A stretch of 44,308 nucleotides of DNA, taken from Tieghemiomyces parasiticus (taxonomy: Eukaryota > Kickxellomycota > Dimargaritomycetes > Dimargaritales > Dimargaritaceae). The DNA is taken from positions 1 to 44,308 of the forward strand of contig JANBPT010000324.1 in the NCBI GenBank assembly GCA_027575765.1, given 5' to 3'. A program made the translations under genes and the position numbers. Each line of letters starts with the position of its first letter. Positions within the stretch are counted from its first letter, which is position 1. The notes beneath the pieces were generated by a model. That model did no database searches. It was given only the letters and a program-made list of their open reading frames with translations, and had not been told where the DNA came from. Below, in pieces: positions 21,334 to 33,384 of this stretch.

Positions 21334-23950
21334 ATGCTGACCGTTCGCTACGCCCGGGGTCTCCGCGGCCTATTGTCGCCGTCCACCCTCCTACGTTACC
21401 AGGGACTCCCTTCTACAACGAATCACCTTACCAGTCCTCCGGTGACGGCCTCTATCACTGCGACCACCCACTTTTGCAACCCACCAGCCCGGGCCCCTTT
21501 CTCAAATACCGCCCCGACGCTCAAGAAGAAAAAGAAAGTCTACCTGCCCGTTCCGGAATCCTTCCTGAAGTATGTGAAGGCGCCCCAGAACCATCTGGGA
21601 ACCCGGATTGACCGGCTCTGCCTTCGCTACTTTAACGTGAAGACTGCCAAGGCGCAACTCATGATCAAAGTCGGCCATGTAAGTAGCTATCCATGTGGAG
21701 GGGGGGGAGGAAAAGATTAGGTGCACCCTATTGTGCGCTCGTTGGACCGGGGGGGGGGTTATTTAACCTTCTAGGACGCAGCGTAGTTTACAAACACCCT
21801 ACTAAGCCCAAGAGATTGCCGATCTACGTTTGCCTTAATACCTCGTTCTCCTGACCGGACCTGCGTTCCACTCCCCCACATACTGTGCCATCGCAATAGA
21901 TCAAGGTGTTCCGATCGTCCACGCCCGACGACCCATCGACCTACGAGCACATGCAACATGCCACCCATCGAACCGCCCTGGCGGCCAACATGATCCTGCA
22001 GGTGCCCAAGAACTTCCTTGAGGACCCCTTCGGTATCCACACGGCCAGTAAACCACGCCGCCACACACTTATTGATACCAGCTCCGTCGACCACATTATC
22101 CCCATCATGTACGCGTCACAAGGCCTGCTGGTCCTGAACAAGCCACAGGGACTGGCCAGTCAAGGTAAGTTTCCCAATGACTTTACATGCGTGCGATGGA
22201 AGGAAGGAATCCATATCATCAAAGTGGCCCCTTGTCGGGTTGAATTCGACGGGCCTGATGGTCTAGCTGCTAGTGTTTGCTGACTATCTCTACGTTCCCA
22301 TTGGTATATAATCATTTACTTGGCCCTCCGCACCGCGCATTGAACCGTAAAGGTGGTACCCGTATCTTCAAATCGGTTGACTCTCTTCTACCTAGTAAGT
22401 ATCCGTCATTGAACCCAAAGGGTCATTCAAATCCCGCTAGCGGAAATGACATATTTTTCGCTCTGTCTCTCTACCTGGCGAACTTCCTGAGCTGACGACA
22501 CCCTGACCCCCCTCCCCTCCACCACCTTGTGAAATACCTCCCATATCCACAATTTGCCTTTTTTACATATTTATACATCAGAATTGAGGTTGGGCTATAA
22601 CGACGTGCCCCGTTTACTTCACCGCTTGGATAAGGTAGGCTGCCGATGCACGTTGAACCTGCCTTTGTGCAGCCAGGTTAGCAATGGATATCTCTGGGTG
22701 ATTCATTACCCGGTAGGTTCCCTTCAACGAAACCTGGTCTACAAGATGAGAATTCTAACGGTCTGCTTTTTCGGCCAAAATAACCCACTGCCCACTCGCT
22801 CAGGAAACTTCGGGACTGATGATTGTAGGCCGTACGGCAGGGGCCACCGCTCGGATGGCCCAAGCCTTCAGGGAAGGGAAAGTCCATAAATATGTAAGTA
22901 CACTTGAGCCATCGGGCCGTGGCTACGTCTCCCGGATTTACATTCTGTCGTGGATGTCCCTCCTTCGCCCCGCCTGCCTATCGTCGTGACTTACCCTCCT
23001 CCCCTTTCACCCCTTGCATTCTTATATATCTTACATGTCAACCTCCCTAGTACCTGGCCGTACTTGAGGGACAACTGAACATGGAAGCCGGTGCTACGCG
23101 CGTGATCACGTCCGACGTCGGTGAGATCCGCGACATGCATGGCGAGTCGATGGCGTCTGGTCAACGTAAGTGGTCCCGCTACCTTGCTTAATCTTTAGGA
23201 GAACCGGTGTTGGATTTATACGCTCTGGTGTTAATCAGCGCTGCGACGTTTACATATCAGTCATTTACAACCCTCCTATCTCCTCGCTCGTGTCTCAACC
23301 ATCTTGCCCGTCTACACTAATCAGGTCTGCGCCAGTCGGCGAACGCCACGAACATCCAGGAGGCCACCACCAAGGTGACAGTAATTCACCATGTCACGCG
23401 CAATGACAAAGTGTTCACGTTTGTCCGGCTAGAGCCCCTTACGGGGCGCAAACACCAGCTGCGTGTTCACTGTGCTGACGTACTGGGGATCGCCATAGTC
23501 AACGACCCCAAGTACGCCCGATGCGCGCCGGAACGGCTTTTACAACCTCGGGCTAAAGACGGTTCCCACATGTGCCTCCACCTCGCCTACCTCCGTTTCC
23601 CCGTCATGAACCGACAGGGCAACGCCCACCCGGACGAGAAGCAGGAAGCGTCCGTTATCGCCCCGATGCCTCTGCATTTGGCCAAATTCGCTAATGGAAT
23701 CGCCCTGGATAAGCTTCTACCTGAGCATGTACTGAGTGAAATCAGTAGGAAGCGGCCCAAGTTTGTAAGCGAGGAGGCTCGGGCGGCGAAGGACCAGGCA
23801 AACGAGGAGGAGGGGGAAAAGATGGAGGAGACACCGGCAGACGGGGAAGAGGCGATTAAGACGACAAAGGACGATCGCAAGGTGAAGCCGTACGTCACCC
23901 CATTTTTGCGGGGCTTGTCGAAACCCCGGTACTTTGACGACTGGGCGTGA
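21334..23950 (+). CDS. RluA-family RNA pseudouridine synthase, probably mitochondrial
   Basis: Exons 21334..21678, 21900..22164, 22353..22394, 22582..22634, 22804..22893, 23051..23165 and 23325..23950, 511 aa. Each join is in phase between GTAAGT/GTAGGC donors and AG acceptors. The protein isomerises uridine to pseudouridine in RNA. The Arg/Leu/Ser start (MLTVRYARGLRGLLSPSTLL) looks like a mitochondrial presequence. An S4-like segment (GTRIDRLCLRYFNVKTAKAQ ... VGH) precedes the catalytic core. The core begins ASQGLLVLNKPQGLASQGG, reaches the catalytic Asp234 in HRLDKETSGLMIVGRT (split between exons 4 and 5), and continues with FREGKVHKYYLAVLEG and LTGRKHQLRVHCADVLG. A charged C-terminal tail follows. 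The GLASQGG motif resembles RPUSD4/RPUSD3 and yeast Pus5-type enzymes that modify mitochondrial rRNA, which is why I infer that role; the exact target cannot be read from sequence. Confidence 0.9.
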
Positions 23951-24256
23951 GTGCTAAGGTCCAAGGGCGGTATAGGGGATTTTATTATGGTTTATATTTC
24001 ACAACCTAGTTTACCCATCCACCCTTCTTGTATCACCCGAGCCGGACTCGTCCATTTATATATATATATATATATAATCCCCAGCCGATAGGGTATGGCG
24101 TCTGATGGTTCACTGATTCATGATAATAGACTTAAAGTCGCCACCACCTAAAGGGTGTAATGGGGGCATAAGTGTCCCAGAGTGTCCTCTGCCGACCGAT
24201 CTTGTCGCGATAACTGCCGTGCGACCAAGTTGCAACTATTGTAATAATTATCATCA
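23951..24256. other. Convergent intergenic region with TA repeat
   Basis: 306 bases between two convergent stop codons, AT-rich and holding 3' UTRs of both genes. It includes (TA)10 at 24057-24076. Confidence 0.7.
24057..24076. repeat. (TA)10 microsatellite
   Basis: Ten uninterrupted TA units in the 3' flank of the pseudouridine synthase gene. It could act as a polyadenylation efficiency element (TATATA type) for either convergent gene. Confidence 0.9.
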
Positions 24257-25931
24257 TCAGTAGCGCAGGTGTTCGGCATTAAATCCCACGACCGGGAACT
24301 GCTGCGAGAACTCCACCACTTTGGTGCGCAAGTCATTGAGCTGAGGGACGACGGTTATGCCGTCACCCAGCTGTTCCTTGAAATCGCGCACCTTCTTGCC
24401 GGCGACCTGGGCCTTGAAGGCCTTGGTAATATCTACGGCCTCGTCGATGAAGTCCGCCACCTTGGCGAAATCCGCGCCGGTGAAGCCGCGGGTCGTCATG
24501 GCCGGGGTGCCCACGCGCAGGCCTCCGGGGACTAGCGCACTCTTGTCGCCCGGCACTGTGTTCTTGTTGGCCGATATATTAGCGATTTCCAATACGCGCT
24601 CAAGGCGAGCGCCATCGATGCCCTGGATGAAAGTAAAATCGGGTGAAAAAAGGAGAAGAGAAGGGCGGCGGGAGGGGGTGTAATCACAAAAAAAACAGGG
24701 AGGCGGATGAGACTAGGGCAACAGCCACGGCAGCTTGGTCACTGATATGACTAAAGTTAAGTTGACAAAGTCGAGGGTGCCTAATATCTGCGTCGAGACT
24801 TACCTTGGACTTGAGATCGATCAGCATGAGGTGGGTGTCCGTCCCGCCTGACACGAGGTGGTAGTCCTTGGAGCGAAAGGCTTTTGCGAAGGCCTGGGCA
24901 TTCTCAAGAACCTGGCCCTGATAGATCTTAAACTCGGGGGTCTGGGCCTGTTTGAGGGCGACGGCGAGGGCGGTGATAGTATGATTGTGCGGGCCGCCCT
25001 GATGGCCGGGAAACACGCTGGCATTGATGGCCGATTCGAGTTGGTACGGAACGGGATTGCCCTTCTTGTCATGAGTCCGTACACCGCGGCGGTAAAAGAT
25101 CATGGCGCCACGGGGTCCGCGGAGTGACTTGTGCGTGGTAGTGGTCACCACATCCGCGTACTCAAACGGCGAGGGGATCTTGCCGGCGGCCACCATCCCG
25201 CTGATGTGGGCCATATCCGCGAGCAGGTAGGCCCCCACGGCATCGGCGGTGGCGCGGAATCGTTGGTAGTCAATGATCCGTGAGTAGGCGCTAGCACCGG
25301 CCACGATCAGTTTGGGCCGGAACAGGGCTGCCGTTCGGGCCATAGCGTCGTAGTCGATCCGGCCGGTACTCTCATCTAGTCGGTAGGGCATGGTTTCAAA
25401 ATAAGCCGAGACCTGCGAAATCTTTTTGGTATCGGTCTGGTATCCGTGGGACAGGTGGCCCCCGTGCGGGAGGTCCAGGCCCATCAGACGGTCGTGAGGT
25501 TTGAGGAGGGCGCCGTATACGTAAAGGTTGGCCGGGGCGCCCGAGAGAGGCTGGACGTTCACGCCCCATTCGGTGGGGCTCAGGCCGAAGGCTTCGAGGG
25601 CGCGCTCCTGACATAGGACCTCGGCGCGGTCGATGTATTCGTTGCCTCCGTAGTAACGCGCCCCGGGGTAGCCCTCAGAATATTTGTTTTGCATGACAGA
25701 ACCTAAAGCCTCCATGACTGCCCGCGAAGTGAAGTTTTCGGATGGAATCAGGTCGATACCGTCTCGCTGGCGGGCCTTCTCGCGCTCAATAATGTCAAAG
25801 ACCTCGGGGTCCGCCTGGGCCAGCGGCACATTGAGCACGCTACCCGGACGAGTGGTGGTAGTCAGCCGACGCTGAGCCGGTCCAGCCAGGCGGCCGAAGG
25901 CGCGTGGAATGGCGAGGCGGATTAGGGCCAT
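24257..25931 (-). CDS. SHM1: Serine hydroxymethyltransferase, mitochondrial
   Basis: Exons complement(24804..25931) and complement(24257..24622), joined in phase 0 by a 181-nt intron, 497 aa, ending in tandem TGA codons. The enzyme uses PLP to move the serine hydroxymethyl carbon to tetrahydrofolate, making glycine and 5,10-methylene-THF. The N-terminus ([20 protein letters not shown], then RRLTTTT) is a clear mitochondrial presequence. Family motifs are [65 protein letters not shown], and [15 protein letters not shown] with the PLP Lys at 268. [15 protein letters not shown] and [12 protein letters not shown] follow. Exon 2 supplies [20 protein letters not shown] and [12 protein letters not shown]. 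The start is the first in-frame ATG. It is divergent from pantothenate synthetase. Confidence 0.97.
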
Positions 25932-27004
25932 GGTCAAAGGATGCGGAAGACGACGACGGGGTGAAAGAGCGGGGTTAAATGCATACAGAGGAGGTGAAGC
26001 AGTGGTCCAGAACGAGGCGAATGCGTAAACCAAATGGCCAGTGGGCCCAGGGCAGTCTTATGCAAAGGGACGAGGTGGAAGGTAAAGAACGATGCCTCGT
26101 TGCTAGTGGGCCCCTGGGTTGTTGAATATCTGCAGTGGCCCGTGCCAGAGGCAGTGACTGCTGCCGTGCCACCCCAACCCCCCCCACAATCGAGTCATAG
26201 AGCGTGGGATCCAGGGGCAAGCGTTGGCCTGGGAGAGCGTAGGTAGGGATTGGACAGTGGCGTGGTCGCCTTCCTGCTAACCCACCCACCGTCTACACCA
26301 CAGCCGGAACAATTAGCAGCACGTGGGTAAGAGTGTTTGGGGCATAGGATTGCAGCCAAAGCCAGCTTCGGGCGGTTGAGAATAGATACAGTGGGTTGGC
26401 TAGATATGCCCAAGTTGCCCCCTTTGCGATTACTAAGTCACACCGCGGTGCTCCGCTCGCTACACTTACACACAGCGGCCTAAGCGAGACGCCGGCCCCA
26501 TAGGACATCTGCCAAGGTGGCGGTTCTCCGTACCCTCCACCTGGCTCCTCCCAGCCTACATCTGACCAAACAAATAAGCGCGCCTGTCCATGTGCTTAAT
26601 GTCACACAGGTGCGAGCCCAGTACACAGCCTACTAGCCAACCACCCGTCTGTTTTACGCCCCGTTGCACGCCCCCACTGAACCCCGGGCCGCTGGTGAAG
26701 AGTGTCGATGCCATCGCCTTTCTTACTGGACCCTGCGTTTCCCCCCCCCCGGCCTTTGCCCAGCCGTTGTGAAGGCCAGTTCTATTGGTGTGGAGAAGGC
26801 TGGATCCATTCACTTGCAGGTATTCCCTGGGACGTGGGCTACTGGGCAAAGGAGAGTCAAGGCAAGAAGCAGTATAAGTTAAGGGTGTACAAGCAACGTG
26901 GCCCTTGGTTCTCGACTTTCTGCATCCACGAACTGCCCTCTCCTTCATTTGCATCCAGCCCCACACATTCACTCTGCACATTTCCCGAGCGCCACCAGCC
27001 TACC
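25932..27004. other. Divergent intergenic region, SHM1 / PAN6
   Basis: 1.07 kb between the two ATGs. Short reading frames here are not protein-like. A TATAAG at 26873-26878 lies about 130 bp upstream of the PAN6 ATG and could be its TATA element. Confidence 0.55.
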
Positions 27005-27955
27005 ATGACCATTTCTACCGTGCAGTCCCCCGTGCTCATTCACACGATCCGGGACCTCCGGGCCTGGCGCGCCACTGCCACCCGCGAGGGTCAGGCTGTG
27101 GGTTTCGTCCCCACTATGGGCGCCCTGCATGACGGCCACCTGCATCTCCTGCGTACGGCGCGGAAGCAGTGCGATCGGGTGGTCCTATCCATCTTTGTTA
27201 ACCCGGCCCAGTTCGCCCCGCATGAGGATCTTGCCACCTACCCACGGACGCTTGACGCTGACTTGGCTCTGCTGGCCCGCTCCGCCCCCACGCATGGCCC
27301 GGGAGCTGATCCCATGGCCGCTTTCCGCCCGTTGGCCGACGTTGTCTTCGCCCCTAACCCGGCCGAAATGTACCCGGCCGGGATCAGTACCGATGTTAGG
27401 GAGCAGCGCGGCACTTTTGTCGAGGTACTAGGTGTGTCCCACCAGATGGAGGGTGTGACCCGTCCGCACTTTTTCCGCGGGGTGGCCACCATCGTCCTCA
27501 AGCTCTTTAATGCCGTCCAGCCCGATCGGGCCTACTTTGGTCAAAAGGACGTGCAGCAGTGCGTGGTGCTCCGCAACATGGTGCGTGACCTCCTACTGCC
27601 CCTCACGGTGGTGACTGTGCCGACTGTCCGCAGTGCAACCGGGCTCGCGCTCAGCAGCCGCAACCGATACCTTACCCCCGACCAGATGGAGCCGGCGCTG
27701 ACCCTGCGACGTGCCCTGGTGGCCGCCAGTGAACGATACGAGGCCGGCGAGCGCCGGCGAACCCATTTATTGAAAGCTGCCCACGCTGTCTTCGCCACTG
27801 AACCGCGAGCCCAGTTGGAATACATCAGCCTCGCCCACCCGGTGACGCTGGCCGAACTGGACGTAGTGGGCCAAGACGGGGCCATCCTCTCTGGTGCGTT
27901 CCGTGTTGGTACCACACGCCTCATTGACAATATTCTGCTCGGGTGTGCCTTGTAA
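27005..27955 (+). CDS. PAN6: Pantothenate synthetase (pantoate--beta-alanine ligase)
   Basis: A single exon of 316 aa. It joins pantoate and beta-alanine with ATP to make pantothenate, the CoA precursor. The start is the ATG at 27005 (MTISTVQSPVLIHTIRDLRA), giving the normal length for the family. The frame is open upstream, but that part has no family similarity. The nucleotide-binding motif is PTMGALHDGHLHLL (HDGH at 42-45). SIFVNPAQFAPHEDLATYPR, HQMEGVTRPHFFRGVATIV, RAYFGQKDVQQ and the KMSKS-like ALSSRNRYL follow, and the C-terminus ends RLIDNILLGCAL. All catalytic motifs are present. Compared with bacterial PanC it has a short insertion around the GPGADPMAAF segment. Cytosolic location is assumed, since no targeting peptide is visible. 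Confidence 0.97.
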   Translation: MTISTVQSPVLIHTIRDLRAWRATATREGQAVGFVPTMGALHDGHLHLLRTARKQCDRVVLSIFVNPAQFAPHEDLATYPRTLDADLALLARSAPTHGPGADPMAAFRPLADVVFAPNPAEMYPAGISTDVREQRGTFVEVLGVSHQMEGVTRPHFFRGVATIVLKLFNAVQPDRAYFGQKDVQQCVVLRNMVRDLLLPLTVVTVPTVRSATGLALSSRNRYLTPDQMEPALTLRRALVAASERYEAGERRRTHLLKAAHAVFATEPRAQLEYISLAHPVTLAELDVVGQDGAILSGAFRVGTTRLIDNILLGCAL

Positions 27956-28180
27956 GTTTCGAAGGCGAAGGCGTGGCACTAAAAGGCAGCACAATAAATC
28001 TGAGTCGAAAACCGCTCGTTCCCGTCTTAACCCCCCTCCCCCGACTACAGACTGCGGACCGAGCCCAGTGTGTGTGTGTATGTGATCAACGGAGCCCTCG
28101 CACATTTTCTTCCAACTTCCCGTTATTTTTCGCATCGCCACTAGACATTCCGTGTCTCTAAATCGTCTATCGACTTGAAA

Positions 28181-29054
28181 ATGTCGCCCGGTGCCCTACA
28201 TTCCGCGCAGGATCTGTCGGATGACGATCCGGCGATTCAAAGCGACGATGACTACTTGAACATGGACCTGACGGCTCTGGAGGAGCAGGTGGTGAGTCCA
28301 AACGGAGGCAAGCGGCGACGCAAGGCTGCGGCCAATGCACAACAGTCCCCAAAGCGGCAGGCGGTCAGCAGCCCTATACCACCACCAACTCCTCGTGAGG
28401 TCTTGCAGCAGGGGCTTGCCACGCCCCTCGATGCTACCAACCGAGGGTATCGAATGTTGGTGCGCCAAAACGCGACCAGCGAGTAAGTATCCCACCGGGC
28501 TCGCTAGCGGTGTATTCTCATTATGGCTGTAATATACGAGATGAAGATCACTCATTCTGCTCACCAAACTATACTGCCACCCCATCGTTCCACCGGCCAG
28601 TATGTTGCAGCCAGCCGACGGGGTTGCGTCGCATGTCGGGCTTATTCCGCTCGTCCCCAAACTGGACCGCACCGGTCTTGGGTTTGTGCAGAGTATCCTC
28701 CGCCAGGAGGAGACTGCACAGGTCGACCGGCAGCGCATCGCGACTGATTACCAAGCCCGGGTACGCCAGGCGCACCAGACACGGCAGTTAGAGCGTCACT
28801 TGATTGCCTGCCGCCGCTCGTGTGAGAGTTTGGATGTGCGGTGCGGCATTGCCCGACACGCTCTCTGGCCTGTAGATAACCTGGAGGTCTTCTCAGAAGA
28901 CGGGCTACAATCCGCAGAAGTGGCACTGTACCAGGTTGTTAAGTATTTACGCACAGCCCACTTGTACTGTCCGTGGTGCGGGGCCGCTTTTCCCAACCAA
29001 GCATCACTGGACTCGGACTGCCCCGGATTCAACTATGTAGACCATGAGGTCTAG
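28181..29054 (+). CDS. GPATCH11: GPATCH11/CCDC75-like protein with degenerate G-patch
   Basis: Exons 28181..28482 and 28601..29054 join as GA|T across a 118-nt intron, 251 aa. The N-terminus is acidic (DLSDDDPAIQSDDDYLNMDL), followed by a basic KRRRKAAANAQQSPKR segment that could be a nuclear signal. A G-patch-like region spans the intron (NRGYRMLVRQN ... GLIPLVPKLDRTGLG). A helical Arg/Gln-rich stretch follows (QARVRQAHQTRQLERHLIACRR). The C-terminal domain, YLRTAHLYCPWCGAAFPN ... CPGFNYVDHEV, is the diagnostic CCDC75 end with its CxxC, seen in human GPATCH11. The family is nuclear and G-patch proteins usually activate DEAH helicases in splicing, but this copy lacks most G-patch glycines. 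The family call rests mainly on the C-terminal domain. Confidence 0.85.
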
Positions 29055-30061
29055 AAAGTAAGGACTTGGTTCGGTACGGCCAGTGCAGACTGTCACAGCT
29101 AGTGATTGGCTGAGCTTCTCTTTTAAAAAAGGGTTGGGCGTCACCCGGCAGTAAGTGCAAGGCCGGGGACACCCGCGGGAAGGAGGTGTGCAAGCAGGAA
29201 CCTCCCTCCCTGGGTTGTCAAAAATAGTAATGACGATAAAGGAGTCTAGGACTCCATTGTAGTCGTCAAACTACAAAGAACAGATACTACACATGATCAA
29301 AGCCAAAAGGCTTGAATGGATTGTAAGGAATCCAGGAGTTGGGGGGCACCCGGTCTTTTTTATAGAGTGGAGGGTCGCCACCAACAGGGAGCTAAGGGTA
29401 TTGGTAGCTGGTATTATGGGATTGAATGGGATAGATTTTTTTAACTAATGACTGAGGTGGGGTAATTATATTTCCTGCCTACCCCGTGCACACGGATAAG
29501 CTCATACCGTCGTAGCATCGGTGTAATTGTATCTTGTCGGGTGGGTGCCTTCTTGCTACACATGGGCAGGTTCGCTAATGGGTGCCCATTTGATGCCAGC
29601 CGGGGGAAGAGATAAGGGTAGCTGCAAAATACTTTGTGTCGCCAGACAAGGTTGTTTGCAGAAACCTGACTGTTTGTCGGTGCATCGAGTCGCATTACGA
29701 AATACAAGATGGATAGCATCAGGCCCTGAAACAATCCATGCGGCGTATCCACGCGCTAACGAAGCTGTGCCAGCGACGCGAAAAATATCGAGGCTACTGA
29801 TTCGTGGTGAGGGCAAAATAGAGGAGTGGGGTCCACGCTGCTGCATCCTCGATTATCCTCATCGCCAGAGTCACCGTTCCTTGCGATTCCACGCAGCAGC
29901 CGTCCTCACCTTGTTTAATCACCCGGTTTTGTTCCGATCAGTTCCCCACCCTAATCATCTACCATTAGTGCCAGGTCGTTGTTGCCATTTTTCCAGTGCA
30001 ATAGCTCCGCACTTCACTCAAGACCTCACCTACCTGCCCCCCTCGGATCGCATATTTCGCC
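29055..30061. other. Intergenic region upstream of SNU114
   Basis: 1.0 kb between two plus-strand genes. It has short overlapping reading frames only, a T-run near 29440, and no snRNA or tRNA motif that I recognise. The right end should hold the SNU114 promoter and leader. Confidence 0.55.
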
Positions 30062-33000
30062 ATGGACAATGCCGACTACGACGAGTTCGGCAACTACATC
30101 GGCCCTGAACTGTCTAGCTCCGAGAGTGAGGAGGAGACCGATGTCCTCCCGCGGCCGTTCGGCGATGACCACGCCGCCGGAGAACGGGGCGGCATGGGCG
30201 GCGCATCCCCAGCAGGCGAGACCATGGACGTTGACGGTAGGTACCTATTTTGGCGGGCTGTATTGATTATGGGCCCGCGCCGTTCTCAGAGGGGAACAGC
30301 TTCCCTCATTATTCTACCATGTTTCTCACTATGGGCTTAGGCATGTGCCCTTGAAAGCCAACTTTGCACAATGTGTGATTAACCCATGGCTATTTATGAT
30401 ACGTCGCCTCACCTACACGGATTACCGTTTGATTCCGCCCCCGTCTCCCCAGGTGAACCCGGTCAACAGATCGTACTACACGAGGACAAGAAATACTACC
30501 CCTCCGCCCTCGAAATTTACGGTGAGGGTGTGGAGGTTCTGGTTCAGGAGGAGGATACCCAACCCATAACGGAACCCATCGTTAAGCCCGTCAAGGTTAA
30601 GAAGTTCCAGATTGTGGAGAAGGAGCTGCCGGCCACCATCTACAAGAAAGAGTAAGTACCAGACAATCGCCTGGTTTCTTGTCAGTTACGATTTATCGGC
30701 GCTAGACTCCCTCACCTCTCAGACTCCCACATCTCTGTCGGACTAAGACTAATCAAGCCTCGCCACCTCTCCCTCTCCCAACGAACATGATTCATGTTAT
30801 CCGACCCGGTGCTAGATTCCTGGTCGATCTGCTGGGCTGCCCTGACCTCGTGCGCAACGTGGTGTTCGCTGGCCATCTCCATCACGGCAAGACAGCCCTC
30901 GTCGACCTGCTTGTGGGTGAAACGCACGCCAAGGAACGCAACAACTACCATCTGACGCGGTACACGGACACCCATCTGCTAGAGATGGACCGCGAGGTCA
31001 GCATCAAGGCCTCCCCAATGACCCTGGCCTTGCCCACCTCGCGGTCCAAGACCTACGCGCTCAACCTCATGGACACGCCCGGTCATGTGGACTTTTTCGA
31101 CGAGGTGGTGGCCAGCTGCCGCCTGGCCGATGGCGTGGTGCTGGTGGTGGACGTAATCGAGGGCGTCATGGTCAACACAGAACGCGTGGTACAACACGCC
31201 ATGGCCGAGGGCTTGCCCATTATCCTGCTCCTTAACAAGCTCGACCGGCTCATCCTCGAGCTCAAGCTGCCGCCGGCCGACGCCTACTACAAGATCAAGC
31301 ACACCATTGCTGAGGTTAACGAGGCGATCCGGGCGACCGGGGCGAGCGACGGTTCACCAGACGTGCCGTACCTATCCCCGGAGCGCGGTAACGTTTGCTT
31401 CGCATCCACATTAGGTGGCTGGTGCTTCTCGCTGCGGTCCTTCGCCCAGATGTACGTGGACACGTGGGAGCTGGCCATCCCGACCGACGATTTCGCACAA
31501 CGCCTGTGGGGGGACGTTTACTATAACGCCGACCGGCGTAGTTTCCATCGCCAGTCCAACCGCGGTCAGTACGAGCGCACCTTCGTGCACTTCATCCTCA
31601 ACCCTCTCTACAAGGTATACAGCCAAGTTCTGGGCCAAGAACCCCATCTGGGTCGCAATATGGCCGCCCTAGGCATCTATCTGAAGCCTAAGCAGTTAAT
31701 GCTCGACCCCAAGGACCTCCTGCAGCTCGTCCTACGCCAGTTCTTCGGTGCCCCTACAGGGTTTGTTGATATGTGTGTGGAGCACGTCCCGTCTCCAGCC
31801 GCCGGCGCTGCCGCCAAAGTGGAGCGCACCTACACGGGGCCCCAGGACAGCGCCTACGCCCAGGCTATGCGGCGGTGTGACCCATCAGGGCCGCTCATGA
31901 TTCAAGTGGCCAAACTGTACCCGGACGAGCAGGCGGACGGCTTCTACGCCTTCGGTCGGATCCTGAGCGGCCGGGTGGAGGCCGGCATGGCCGTCCGGGT
32001 GCTCGGTGAGGGCTATTCTCCGCTTGATGAGGAGGACAGCGCGATCCAGCACGTGGACCACGTTTGGGTTTACGAATCACGCTACCAAATCGAGGTCCCA
32101 ACCTTGGCCGCAGGAGCCTGGTGCCTCCTGGGCGGCGTGGCCGGGACCATTGCTAAATCGGCGACCCTGACCGCCGCACGGGCCACGGTCCAGGACGATG
32201 ACGAGGTGTGCATATTTAGGCCCCTCAGGTTTCCGGCCGCCGCCGTGTTTAAGGTGGCCATCGAGCCGGTAAACCCGGCCGAACACCCCCGGCTCCTGGA
32301 TGGGCTGCGCAAGCTCAACCAGTCGTACCCGCTGCTGGCCACCCGGGTGGAGGAGTCCGGTGAGCACATTGTGCTAGGCGCCGGCGAGCTCTATATGGAC
32401 TGCGCGCTGCACGACCTGCGTAAGCTGTACGCCGAGATTGAGGTCAACGTGGCTGACCCGTCGGTGCGGTTCTGCGAAACGGTGGTGGAGACCTCCTCGC
32501 TCAAGTGCTATGCCGATACCCCCAACAAGAAGAACCGGCTCAGTATGGTTAGCGAGCCTCTGGACCGTGGCATTGCCACTGATATCGAAGCCGGTAAGGT
32601 CGACATCCGCTGGCCGGCCAAGCGGCTCGGACAGTACTTCGAGGCGCAACACAACTGGGACATCCTGGCAGCGCGGTCGGTGTGGGCCTTTGGACCTAAC
32701 GACCAAGGTCCCAACCTCCTGATGGACGAGACTTTGCCCTCCGAGGTTGACAAGGCGCTCCTACGCACCGTGCGTGACTCGGTACGCCAGGGATTCCAGT
32801 GGGCCACGCGCGAGGGCCCGCTGTGCGATGAAATGGTGCGTAACGTCAAGTTTAAGATCCTGGGCGCCGACCTGGCACCGGAACCTATCTACCGCGGCGG
32901 CGGCCAGATCATTCCGACGGCGCGCCGCGTGTGCTACTCGTCGTTCCTGATGGCCACCCCGCGGCTCCTTGAGCCCATGTACGCCGTCGAGGTCCAGGCC

Positions 33001-33384
33001 CCTGCCGACTGTGTCTCGGCCGTCTACACTGTCCTCACCCGTCGTCGCGGTCACGTCACTTCAGACGCCCCGAAACCCGGGTCTCCGCTTTATACCGTGA
33101 AGGCCCTCATTCCGGTCATTGACTCGTTCGGATTCGAAACCGACCTCCGTGCCCATACGCAGGGCCAGGCCTTCTGCCAGCAGGTCTTTGACCACTGGCA
33201 ACTCGTCCCTGGTGACCCACTCGATAAGGCCACCGTCATCCGGCCCCTCGAGGTCAGCTCCGCCCCCATGCTCGCTCGCGATTTTATGCTCAAGACCCGT
33301 CGGCGTAAGGGTCTCAGCGAGGACGTCAACATTAGCAAGTATTTCGACGACCCCGTGCTCCTCCAGTTGGTCCAGGACTTGTGA
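30062..33384 (+). CDS. SNU114: U5 snRNP GTPase Snu114 (EFTUD2)
   Basis: Exons 30062..30236, 30453..30651 and 30816..33384, 980 aa (human EFTUD2 is 972). It is an EF2-like GTPase of the U5 snRNP that works with Prp8 and Brr2 during spliceosome activation and disassembly. The N-terminus is acidic ([20 protein letters not shown]). The P-loop GHLHHGKT is at 144-151, DTPGHVDF is the G3 motif and NKLDRL the G4 motif. The later domains carry family hallmarks: [74 protein letters not shown]-type [57 protein letters not shown] and [15 protein letters not shown]. It ends [18 protein letters not shown]. In switch I the usual ERGVSIKS reads DREVSIKA, so the common Gly is Glu here. The extreme C-terminus is a few residues shorter than the human protein. 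Confidence 0.98.

Noticed and set aside
22165..22352. Possible snoRNA in intron 2 of the pseudouridine synthase gene (CTGATGG and CTGACT)
   Set aside because: Box C does not match the consensus and the ends cannot form a terminal stem.
30787..30815. In-frame ATG at the start of the long SNU114 frame
   Set aside because: It lies in the intron just before the acceptor at 30814-30815; the true N-terminus comes from two upstream exons that match the family.
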